This document shows, one piece after another, positions 1 to 10,655 of a stretch of DNA of 64,000 nt; the stretch's first letter is position 1; every line of letters starts with the position of its first letter. A program made the translations under genes and the position numbers. The DNA comes from Ophiobolus disseminans (taxonomy: Eukaryota; Ascomycota; Dothideomycetes; Pleosporales; Phaeosphaeriaceae), in the NCBI GenBank assembly GCA_010093685.1, contig MU006227.1, positions 124,001 to 188,000 of the forward strand, in the 5' to 3' direction. The notes under the pieces are model-generated. The model did no database searches. It was given only the letters and a program-made list of their open reading frames with translations, and was not told the origin of the DNA.

Positions 1-1204
1 ATCTTCAAAAATACGTGGCCATCTCGCATGTATAGTCAGATGGCCTGGGGAACCCTCATGAAAACAGACTCAGTGCCTGCACATTTCGGCACATCCAACA
101 TCTGGTCAACGGGCTATACGACGCCGAAGCAGCGCCTGTCCCATTCTGGATGGACACAATGTGCATACCACCGCAAGAGAACCATACCCCAAAACAGAAG
201 GAGCTTAGGAAGTTGGGCATTACTCGAATGGCAGAGACGTATGCAAACGCAGATAAGGTGCTTGTATTGGATAATTCGCTGCAAAAGCAGCACAGTGGTA
301 TTAATACCACCGAGATGAACGTCCGCATCAGACAGGCTCCCTGGACCACAAGAGTTTGGACTTTACAAGAAGGCCGGCTTAGTCGAAATCTGTATTTCCA
401 GTTTCAGGATCGTGCAGTTTCTGTGGACGAATTGGAAGATGCTGTGGGCAACCATAAGAATATGGCAACAGCTCTGAACTTCCTGGAACACCTCAGTGAT
501 CAGCAGATCGGTTCAAATGTGTGCGCAATTCGACTACTACGAGCTTTTGCGACAGTGACGGAGCCAAGTCCTGCCGTAAAGATGTACACGTTGCTTCCGC
601 GTCAGGACGACCCCGACAGGGAAAGTCTTCGTTTAACGGCACTGTCAATCTTGCTGGAATACGATGTTATGGGCCCTTTGCTAGAGAGATGGCTTCCATT
701 AATTGACCGCCTTGGTCTTAGACAGGAAATAGGAGAAAATGACGAACTTCTGGCAGGGGACATACGCGCTTCACGTATAGACCTCGTCCACGATTACAGT
801 ATGCGTATGATTCACCGCATCCGAGGTTATAGATATGGTGCTCTTGTGGCAGGTGGTGTTGCACTCGATCAGGGTACCGAGTGGTCAAGTGCAGGCCTTT
901 TGACCGATGTGTGTGCAGGTTTTCGCGGCCGAACCACAGCAGGCTGGAAGACGAGACGGTGTGCCTTGGTATTCTACTCCAAGTCAAAGACCTCAAGAGG
1001 ATCCTCGATATTGATCCTCTGCATTGGCGCTGGGGAAATGCTTTGAGAGCCCTGCGAGTAGGCAGTATCGCAGCCATATGCCACGAGAGGCGAATGAAAG
1101 CTTTGCTTTCTCAGATCGAAGGAGCAGCGAAGGAATCTCAACGTTCGAACATGAATAACAAGCGCGCAACCGTGAACGTGGGAACGCGCTTCCACAAAGT
1201 ATGA
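1..1204 (+). pseudogene. HET-domain protein, 5'-truncated by window edge, broken
   Basis: One reading frame (position 3 of the window onward) gives a typical heterokaryon-incompatibility (HET) domain: KYVAISHV, then an in-frame TAG at 33-35, then SDGLGNP, FWMDTMCIPP near 148-175 and RVWTLQE near 350. HET proteins normally carry SHVWSDGLGNP here, so the TAG replaces a Trp codon (TGG to TAG). The frame runs to a stop at 1046, but from about 900 the family-like sequence (SRLEDETVCLGILL, then HERRMKALLSQIE) is in the +2 frame, which ends at 1204. So there is also a frameshift near 880-950. HET domains trigger a cell-death reaction between unlike fungal strains. This copy should not make a full protein. 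Its start lies left of the window. Confidence 0.75.
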
Positions 1205-2324
1205 TTTTCTGGAATGTTCCGAGGCTGGGTCCATTGGGATGGAATTAGGCTCCAAAGTCCTTCTTAGACGCACAATTGAGGTTCGAGATCCAGTCTGAGC
1301 ACCATGGACGTCTTACTCAACACGGGCTCGAAGTTGGTTGGTCTGCATTCGCTATACAAGGTGTTTCAGGGTTCAGCCGACTACCAGAGCATGCTCAGGA
1401 TGCTGTTCTAGTCATCCACCCCGAGCAATCGCGCCCCCCGGAAGTGCACCAATTCCGGCAAACGTGGCAACGACTTCGACTGCGGCGAAATGATCGCACG
1501 CGCAATAGCTTACACGCTTTGAAACTCATCTCGTGGGCCAACGATGGGTTGATCACGGATATGGCTATCTTGATTAAGCACACGCGCATCGAAGATTCCG
1601 CTGTGCTTGTCCAAAAGTATGGATCCAGTGGCCAAGCGCTACTGACCAAACATGTTGCGCTCATGGAACGAGTTGATGCTAGCAGTCCAATATAACCGGA
1701 ACTATGCGAGGTTCACGTATGGGCGAAATGGATCACCGATGGAGTCTGGCGAGTGGGTTGAGACGTGCAACAGGCCGTCGCAGCTGTGAATCTCGGGGCG
1801 AAAATAGATCAGCATTCTGACTGAGAGTTCCTCAATGTGGTTACAGAATATCACAATAGATTCCACAAGACAGACGATAAACTGCACTAACCTTAGGGCG
1901 TGCGTGCGCAAAGGCTTCAGCAAGCGCGCGTGTATAGGGTCCTCTGGGTCAAGCCATGCGGAGTGGTGGGCTTGCACTGGTGGGCACTGTGGGGTGACAG
2001 GCGTTAGGCTCGAAATAGACGTGTACTAAGCTGCAGGGGTCACATCAGGTGCATCTTGGTTACAGCCCGTTGTCGCTTGCGCCCGGCGAACGCCTGATCG
2101 CGCAGGGCTGTGAATGGCTTCGTTGTGTCCTACAAACTTCAGTGCATGGTACTCTTGCTTGCGCGTGCAATGACAAATACGCCAGCCCGGACGCCGCGTA
2201 ATTGCTAAGAAGCACTGAAGTTACGACAAGCCGCTAGACGACCGGCTCGGCGCTCGACGGGAAGACTGGAGTTTGATATCGACGAGGAACCTCCTTCCTT
2301 TCATGCTTCAGATGGTGATCGAAC
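1205..2324. other. Intergenic, possible decayed 3' part of the HET gene
   Basis: No clear gene. A 139-codon open frame (1276-1695, +) has no recognised family and may be the degraded tail of the HET pseudogene. The segment from about 2040 to 2324 is the likely promoter and leader of the P4-ATPase gene. I see no repeats or RNA genes. Confidence 0.4.
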
Positions 2325-5300
2325 ATGTCGGGCGATGGGGAACCTCCAGCCGGCGGCATGCGCAGAAGACATTCGGCGCCACATGACGATGACGAACTAT
2401 CTCCCAACGCACCAGCCGGTTCCACCCACACGGACGCGACCGGACCGTATGCGATCGATAGCCCTCCAACTTCCAACCTTGCGACGCCTGCAGCGCGTAC
2501 TTCAGCCGTAGCCGGAGCTCCAAGACCCACGGTATCGCGATTGTCCTCGGATGCGTCGCCTCGAGTGCGATTCTCGACCGATGTTGAACGTCATGGCGCG
2601 GGGCAGAGTTCGGGTCAGGCAAGAGGCAGCGCTGTAGTTGATGACATTGTACAACATGGCGAAGGCTTAGCATCGGGCAAAAGGCCTGGCACGCCAGATT
2701 TGACCGTAAAGACGCGTGAGGTGTCGCCTAGAGACGAGAGTGAAGGCAAGGCTGGCACACTTCCACCACGAGTACCATCACTCTCACCAAATGACTCAGG
2801 CAATCGCTCTCCACTCTCACCCACGTCGCGAAACCGGGGCTACTCACTGCGCAGCTCGCTCTTCAGAAAGAACGTATACGACCACAATCAGATGGACACA
2901 AATATTGAACTAGACGAGGGGATTGGAGCTTCACGAGGCAGGACGGGAAAACGTGATGAATCTCACAACGCGAATCCGTCAAAAGGAGGGGACGCTTTCG
3001 TCACGGTCACACCGGAACACATGGGATACGCTTCGCAGGCGTCGGAGCTGCCAAAGTCGAAGCTGGGGAAAGGACCGATCGCACTTCCAAATTATGACCG
3101 CTGGCTACATGGAAACAGGTCAGGAAAGAGGTCAGGCACAGCGAAGAAGGTTCGCGATTTCGCGGAGCAGGCTCGCAAGTTTATATTTCGAATCAAGGAT
3201 GTGCCACCGAGCAAGGATGGACGACACGTCTTCGTCAACGCGGCACGAAAAGAACGACTTATTGATGAACGGACGAACCAGCCATATACCAGCAACTGGA
3301 TACGGTCCACGCGTTACTCTGCTTGGAACTTTGTGCCTCGCCAGCTCGTGGCCCAGTTTTCTAAACTTGCAAACTTTTACTTTCTTGTCATTTCCATTTT
3401 GCAGCTGATACCCGGTCTTAGCACGACAGGTACCTTCACTACCATCGTACCGTTGATGTTCTTTGTCACACTTTCTATTGCCAAGGAGGGCTACGACGAC
3501 CTGAGGAGGTACCGGCTGGACAAGGCGGAAAACAGGCGAGAAACTCAAGTGCTCCGCGCGAGCCCATCCTCGACGACAGAACGCGGATCAACGGACGATG
3601 CAAGCCAACCTTCATCAACACAAGAGGCCCTGCATTGGGAGCCGATCAAGTGGCAGGAGCTCAATGTTGGAGACATCATTAAGCTAGACCGGGACGATCC
3701 CGCGCCGGCTGATCTGGCCCTTTTACATACCACCGGAGAGAACAATGTTGCCTATGTCGAAACCATGGCGCTGGACGGCGAGACGAACCTCAAGAGCAAG
3801 CAAACGACTGCCTCCATGTCTAAAACAATCATCAATGCGGAGGATGTTCTGAGATCAGATGCTGAGTTCGTTATTGAAGATCCCAACCGAGATCTGTACA
3901 GCTTCGAAGGTCGCGTGACCGTCAATGGCAAGCAAGCACCCTTGACACTGAACGAAATCATCTTCCGAGGTAGTGTTCTGCGTAACACGCCAGACGCTAT
4001 TGGCATGGTCATCTACTCTGGAGAAGAATGTCGCATTCGCATGAACGCCAATAAGAACCCGCGCATCAAGGCTCCGGCACTGCAAGGCTTAGTTAACCGC
4101 ATTGTCATTCTCATCGTATTCTTCGTCCTGGCTCTTTCCATCTTCAACGCCGTCGCATACAGGATCTGGCGCCGCAACGAAGACGAGATGTTCTACCTAT
4201 CAAACGCTACCGTCCCCTTCTTCCCAAGCTTGACGGCCTTCATCATCATGTTCAATACCATGATCCCGCTGTCTCTCTACGTCAGTTTAGAGATTGTCAA
4301 GCTTGCTCAGATGTTCTTTCTGCACACTGATATCGACATGTACGATCCAGAGTCAGACACGCCGTGTGAGCCGAGGACGTCGACTATCAATGAGGAACTA
4401 GGGCAGATTAGCTACATCTTCTCAGACAAGACTGGCACATTGACCGACAACTCGATGAAGTTCCGCAAGTTGAGTGTTGCCGGCGTGGCATGGCTGCACG
4501 ATGTTGATCTACAGAAAGAGAAGAAGGAGAAGCTGATTCACAAGACAAGAAAGAAGGGCAAGCAGCCTGCAAAGAAGAGGAAGAGCGTTCGTTCTGCAAA
4601 TGATGTCTTGTCTGACGGACCCTCGACGCCTGCGGTAGAGGCCGAACAGCAGCTCGATGGAGGCGACGTAGCGTGGCATTCGTCAGCAAAGCCTGCTCAG
4701 CCGGCACGAGAGTTTCGAACACAGGATATGCTACAGTACATTCGGCGCAAACCGCACACTCCATTCTCGAAGAAAGCACGGATGTTTCTCCTGTCACTGG
4801 CTCTTTGTCATACTTGTCTTCCGGAAGTGCAAGAGAACGGCGAAACGCACTTCATGGCTTCTTCTCCAGATGAACTTGCTTTGGTACAGGCGGCGCAAGA
4901 CATGGGTTTCTTGCTCATCAACCGCGATGTGCATACAATAACACTTAGAACTCCGGGTCCAGACGGCGAGACAGTCTCGGAAAAGTATGAGATCCTCGAC
5001 ATTATCGAGTTCTCCAGCAAGCGTAAGCGTATGTCGATTGTCCTTCGCTTCCCAGACGGCCGGGTGTGCGTCATTTGTAAAGGTGCAGACTCCATCGTTA
5101 TGCAGCGCTTGAAACTTGCTGGGCTGGCGAACAAGAAAGCGGTCGAGATTGAGCGCCGTGCCAACAAGCGGAAAAGTATGGAAGCACAGCAAGCGATTGC
5201 GCGGATGAGCGACCAACACGAGAGGAGAAGCAGCGTCATCGGCCGCAGGAGCAGTGCTGGTGGGCGTGCAAGTATGAGCTTCAGTCAGGCCGCACGAGCC

Positions 5301-7371
5301 AGCCTCAGCATGGGCCGGCCGTCTTTCGCGCGGAATAGCATTGGAGCTCGTGGCTCGCACTCTGCTAGAGATGAGATGGATCAATGGCTGCGAGAGCGCG
5401 AGCACGATGTCGACCTCTCATCCCTCGATGAAGATACGCCTCTGCAGACCCCACTACAGACTCCACGTCAGTCTGGTCTTAGCAGATTCTCCTTCGGCTT
5501 CTCCTCTGCTCGCAGCTCTATGCAACTCGAAGACATGGAAGCCATGGTGGACGAAAATGCCGCAGGCGATGACACCGCAGTCATCGAACGCTGCCTTCAA
5601 CACATCAACGAATTTGCCACCGAAGGTCTCCGAACTCTACTTTACGGCTACCGCTTCATCACCGAAAACGACTACCAGTCCTGGAAGAAGGGCTACCTCG
5701 AAGCCACAACCAGCCTCGTCGACCGCACACGCCTCATCGAAGAAGCCGGCGACCTCATCGAGCAAGACCTCGACCTCTGCGCCGCCACCGCCATCGAAGA
5801 CAAACTTCAACAAGGCGTCCCCGAAGCCATCGACAAGCTCCGCCGCGCCAACATCAAAATGTGGATGCTCACAGGCGACAAGCGCGAAACCGCAATCAAC
5901 ATCGGCTACTCATGCCGCCTCATCAAGGACTACAGCTCCGTAACGGTGCTCGACCACGAAACAGGGCTCGTAGAGCAATCCATCGCATCCGCCATCCTCG
6001 CCATCAACTCCGGCACAATCGCACACTCCGTTGTCGTCATCGACGGCCAAACACTCACAAGCGTAACTTCCTCCCCTACCCTCTCCCCGCTCTTCTATGA
6101 CCTCGCCATCCTCGCCTCGTCCGTCATATGCTGCCGCGCCTCGCCGTCGCAAAAAGCGCTCCTCGTGAAAACGATTCGCAAGCGCGTGAAATCCTCTATT
6201 ACGCTCGCCATCGGCGACGGCGCAAACGACATCGCCATGATTCAAGAAGCACATGTGGGAATCGGCATCACTGGCAAGGAAGGATTGCAAGCTGCTCGCA
6301 CGTCGGATTATAGTATTGCCAAGTTTCGCTTTCTGGTTAAACTCTTGCTTGTGCATGGACGGTGGAATTATATCCGCACGTGCAAGTACACTGTGGGTAC
6401 GTTTTGGAAAGAGATGCTGTTTTACCTCACGCAAGCCTTATACCAGCGCTCCGTCGGATACACAGGCACCTCCTTATACGAATCCTGGTCGTTGTCGATG
6501 TTCAACACGCTATTCACTTCCTTGCCTGTTATCTTCATGGGCGTGTTTGAAAAAGACCTCGCTGCTTCGACACTGCTAGCCGTCCCGGAGCTGTATACCA
6601 AGGGCCAGCGCAACGGGGCATTTAACTTTAAAGTCTATTTAGGTTGGATGTTTATGGCGAGCGGGGAGGCGATGCTTGTGTATTTTCTGATGCTGGGCTT
6701 GTATGGCCAGGTGGGGTGGACGGAGGATGATTCTATATATGCCCTGGGCACGGTGACGTATTCGGCTATTGTGTGGGTTATTGCGCTGAAACTGCAGTAC
6801 GTTGTCTTTATTTCCTTTAGACTTTTTACTTCCAAGAGCCTTTACTAACTCTCGCAATAGATTCATTTCCCCCCACACCCTCACCCTCCTCAATCTTCTC
6901 GCCCTCACCCTCAGCATCGGCGGCTGGTTCCTCTGGACAATCATCCTGTCTCTCGCATACAACCCCTCATCTCGCATCTACTTCGTGCGCTCCACCTTTC
7001 TCCACGGCTTCGGTGCGAACCTCAATTGGTGGCTATGCCTTATCATCATCCTGCTGGCTGTACTGGTCTTTGAGTATGCCGTCGAGGCGGTCAGAGTGGC
7101 TTGGTGGCCCAGTGATGTGGATGTTTTTCAGGCGCTGGAGAAAGATGAAGGGGTGAAGAGGAGGTTGGAAGAGGCGGCGAGTGGGGAGTTGCAACAGGGG
7201 TGGGAGAGGGGGAAGGGGAAGGGGAAGGGGAGGGAGGGGGAGAGGGAGAGGGAGGTTAAGGATTTGCTTAGGGCGAGGGGACATGTTGAAGTTAAGGATG
7301 GTGCGGAGGTGGATGGGGGCGATATAGACAAGGTGCTGAGTCGTGGGTTTGGAGATGTTAGAGCTACGTAG
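2325..7371 (+). CDS. DNF3: P4-type ATPase, phospholipid flippase (Dnf3-like)
   Basis: Model: exons 2325-6796 and 6861-7371; intron GTACGT...CAATAG, 64 nt, with CTAAC branch site; 1660 aa, close to yeast Dnf3 in length. P4-ATPases move phospholipids to the cytosolic leaflet of Golgi and plasma membranes, usually with a Cdc50-family subunit. The first ~260 residues are disordered and Ser/Pro-rich. Then come the P4 N-terminal segment (FSKLANFYFLVISILQLIPG), the actuator motif DGETN near residue 484, the phosphorylated Asp in DKTGT near residue 701, and the hinge GDGANDIAMIQ near 1297, followed by the C-terminal membrane helices. The phrase STTGTFTTIVPL fits the Dnf3 branch. The intron is required: without it the ORF stops at 6848 before the last helices. 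The C-terminal tail is low-complexity Gly/Lys/Glu/Arg. Large Ser/Arg-rich inserts flank the nucleotide-binding domain. Confidence 0.93.
7202..7255 (+). repeat. 54-nt homopurine G-rich tract inside the DNF3 C-terminal coding region
   Basis: An unbroken run of G and A with repeated GGGGAA and GGGAGA units. It encodes the Gly/Lys/Arg/Glu-rich tail of the flippase. Many G-runs on one strand make it able in principle to form a G-quadruplex or triplex; this is inference. Confidence 0.8.
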
Positions 7372-7898
7372 TTTTTTAGAAGGACCAGAAGAAGTAACGT
7401 GGCAAAGAGTTGGCTACTGGCGTCTAAGCTTTATTAGCCCGAATAAAAATTTGCCTACTCCAATCTTTCAGGGTTTAGAGGGGGTAGGGGAGGGCGAGGT
7501 CATTCTAGTTTGATTCAATGCATTCAGGACAACTATGTCAACAGTCAGTTGCTTTCCATGAACAACTTTGATGCATGCAGTGTTTTCAAATACCGGTATC
7601 AGTACATCGCCACAAACTGGCCAAATCGCAGGGAGGTCCACTCGCCGCAGCATTTCCGAACGTAAGATAGCATGAATATGAGCATCCGTGTAGACAGTCA
7701 ATGCTCACACGAGCTTCGCTATACCGATTGCACGACTTGCCTTCGGACGTCCAACCGCTGAAGCCGTGAAGCAGCCTTAAAATGGAAAACCTCAACAAAC
7801 CGAACTCGGTTCTTGGTATAGTTTAAAATATAGAGAGAAGGCATAAGTGGACACAGGTCATGGTATTCAGCGATAGTAAAGAGGATAGCCAAATCGCA
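7372..7898. other. Convergent intergenic region
   Basis: Lies between the 3' ends of the flippase (+) and the hydrolase (-). It should contain both 3' UTRs. An AATAAA-like signal (gaataaaaa) occurs near 7441. No gene seen. Confidence 0.5.
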
Positions 7899-8743
7899 TC
7901 AAAGAGCCTCAAAAGTCTTCGACAAGTCCACCAGTATTTCCACCAGCTTCTCAGTCTGCGAGATCTGGGGAGAGTGGCCACTCTCGATATCTTTCACAAT
8001 CCACTCCACGCCTGTTCCGTCAATCATCATCTGCTGGATCTGGAGTGGAATTGCAGGATCCAGGGTGGTTCTGATGAAGGCTACGCGTCCTTTGTAGTCA
8101 TCGCTGTCCCACGAGGCCCGAGGAACCGGAGATGTAAAGGACGTCATTCCCTGCGCCATGCCAGAGATTGCAACAACATCAGCTAGCTCTCTGGGCGCAT
8201 CGTGGTAAAGTGGACCCACGCGCTCGTCGCATCGGAGCAGATTTGCCGGAGGCTACAGAAAACATCAGCGTTCATTCTTTTGCATCTTCACCGACAAGAA
8301 CAAACGGACTGTGCACTTACGTCAGGCCTGATGTGAGGTGGGTAGTTTCCGCCAAAGGTTCCCACAATATCTTGGCCGTCACTACCCTTCGCCAGGAGAG
8401 CAGCAAGACAGACTTGGCCAATGACCGCCGTCTTCTTTCCCTGCGCCTCGCGTTCTTTCCTCCCCAGCCCACTTGCGGCAGCACTTCCTGGCGCACTACT
8501 GTACGAGTGCATGAACAGAACTACGTCGCGTTCTTCGTGGTCAAGCACTGGAATGATCATCTTGTTCCGGACATAGTCGGCATCGTCCTGGACGGTGACT
8601 GGATTCGCAGCTCCAACAGACGGCAGTAGTGCAGTGAAGACGGGAAAGCCGGCCTGGAAGAGGAGGTGGCTGAGATAGCCGTAGTGAGCTGGGTTTTGGG
8701 ATGCTCCGGGGACGATTACGATGAATGGGCGTTTGCCGGCCAT
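7899..8743 (-). CDS. Alpha/beta hydrolase family protein
   Basis: Model on the minus strand: exon 1 8743-8321, intron 8320-8253 (GTAAGT...CTGTAG, 68 nt, phase 0), exon 2 8252-7899; 258 aa. The start ATG at 8743 gives MAGKRPFIVIVPGASQNPAHY, the usual beta-strand and oxyanion loop of this family. FMHSYSS near residue 80 matches the nucleophile elbow with catalytic Ser. The C-terminal SGHSP supplies the likely catalytic His. Proteins of this type (AB_hydrolase_6 / PF12697-like) are common fungal esterases or hydrolases, often of unknown substrate. There is no signal peptide, so it is probably cytosolic. Substrate is unknown. Confidence 0.85.
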
Positions 8744-9876
8744 GATGAATTGGATAGATGTTGCTGGTTTGGTTTGAGGTGTGAGGGGATTGAACGTGTG
8801 GGGAGAGCGAGCTTAAGGCTTGGATGTAGGGTCGAAAGCGGCGCTGTCATGACCTGTTCTAAGTGCGGCGCGCCGGGGTAGCAACATCCCTTGTCTTATT
8901 ATAATAACAACACCTTACTACACATCAAGATCCACATTTCCGGGGAGTAAAAGACCCAAGGATCCGCTAAGGATCCGCTTATCATGAGGTGTTGGTACAA
9001 ACGTGCTCAAAGCTGAGGCCCTTGATGTTTGATTTCTGAAAGGATTTACCGGTATCGTGTGGCGAGAAAGGTAACCGAGATATCACGATGTCGCACGAAG
9101 CCGTAGATGTGTACCACGAGATACCCGTGTAGGACAAATGTGTGGGTTCGCAACAGGATGCGAGCTAGGTCCACCCTGCATGCGGCGTGGGAATCTTAGC
9201 GTTGAAACAGACCTGGGAGTCAGGATGATGGATCGTGCATGTCAAACACAACGACGTTATCCCGCCGACCACAATGTCCATCAACCCTCTACATTCGAAC
9301 TTACTAGCTCGCGATACCCACATTCATCGTCCAGCGCCAATAACGGCCGTCGCAGATAATCTCATCCGGCTGCGACGCACCTACGTCACTATCGTGGCAT
9401 CACGGACCTCGTTACTACCCTGAGAACTGTTAGGCCACCTGCATGTTTCTTGTCAGCAACTTGCGAGAAGTGCAGCAGATTGCATCAGGAAAATTGGTAC
9501 AGGATGACCCGTGCAAGGCCAAATCAGCTATTGCTTCTACATCGAGCGTCGCAAACAAACGATACACTAATGTCGAACATCTTTGTCAACCAGCATGTGG
9601 TAATGTATTACTCGGATCCGAAGAGATGCTTTGGCTACGGCGAATGATTCTATGATTGCCGGGGACGCCTTGGTAACTGCAAGCCTTCTCTCCTAAGCTG
9701 CTAACAAAGATGTGAGAAAGTGCGGATTTTGGTGTATGTGACAAACTCACATCACTTGCGCCACCACTTTCATCAACTTCTATCAATCCCGTACTTTCGA
9801 AGGATTGAGTTTCTATATGTCAATACCACAAAACAGCATCCCACACCTTCACATCTTCAGCATATAGGTATACCAA
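8744..9876. other. Intergenic, no supported gene
   Basis: Only short open frames without family resemblance. Contains the hydrolase promoter. A short direct repeat (ggatccgctaaggatccgc) is at about 8960-8980. Confidence 0.4.
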
Positions 9877-10163
9877 ATGGCGGAGGAGGAGGCTGCAGCT
9901 ACAGCACCACTCGGTGTAGCTGTGCTCCAGCCCAGATCTTTGCACCTGAATGGAGGTAAGTTAGAGTTTCTTATATCAAGTGTCAAAAACCACCTTCTTT
10001 AGACCTGTATGTACTTGCAGTGGTCAATCGTGTCCACCAGATGTGTCTCGCAGTCGTGGGCCGTTTGTGCAAGATGCTGGACAGTGACATACGAACGCCA
10101 CTGGCCACCAAATATCTGTGGGATATTGGAAGGCTTTGGAAGTTCTCTGAGTGTGCAATATAA
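9877..10163 (+). CDS. Possible small spliced gene, 79 aa, unknown function
   Basis: Candidate from splice signals: exon 1 9877-9955, intron 9956-10002 (G|GTAAGTTAG...CTTCTTTAG, 47 nt), exon 2 10003-10163. The spliced frame opens with MAEEEAAATAPLGVAVLQPR and ends with IGRLWKFSECAI before TAA. Strong donor and acceptor in frame support it. No signal peptide; the second exon is moderately hydrophobic with three Cys residues. I recognise no family. It could be a chance ORF, an exon of a larger gene, or a real small gene. No RNA evidence is available here. Confidence 0.35.
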
Positions 10164-10655
10164 GTCGTGTTCTTTTGTATCTATTGAGAGACTAAATGGA
10201 CTGTGTAGCTACTCGACATCTGCACTATTTCTCTATGGCCTGATGCAGTCTGCTTTGAGTCAGCTGACGTGTCCTACTACCTTAATTGCCAGAATTTCGG
10301 ATCGAATGGCTGATGCAACCGACTGGGGTTGATGTTTGCTGCCATGCATCGCCTCGATGGTGGCGAAACGTTACTACGCATCCTTCATGCGGAGAAAGTA
10401 TGCGCTCGACGTACGAAGACCGTCCAGTAAAGCGCTCAACACTTCTTCCAGCGCTTCCTAAGCGCTATTGGGATTGTTGGTGTCTCGCGATGACAGGGCT
10501 TGTGTGAGTGCTGTGCTGCGCCGCACATTTACGCGCCGGCCTTGTGGTCAGCCTTGTGTGATGGGTAGGCTGCACTTCAAGATACTGCGGCCCCAAAGGA
10601 CTCGAGATGGCAATCCCTTTGCTTTTGCTCGCTGCTCTTAATCGTTTATCTGGTT
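10164..10655. other. Intergenic, promoter side of HET gene
   Basis: No gene recognised. Likely holds the 5' regulatory region of the HET-domain gene that starts at 10656. Confidence 0.4.

Noticed and set aside
6802..6860. Separate small gene beginning at 6802
   Set aside because: This frame is the intron plus second exon of the flippase; the exon continues the last membrane helices.
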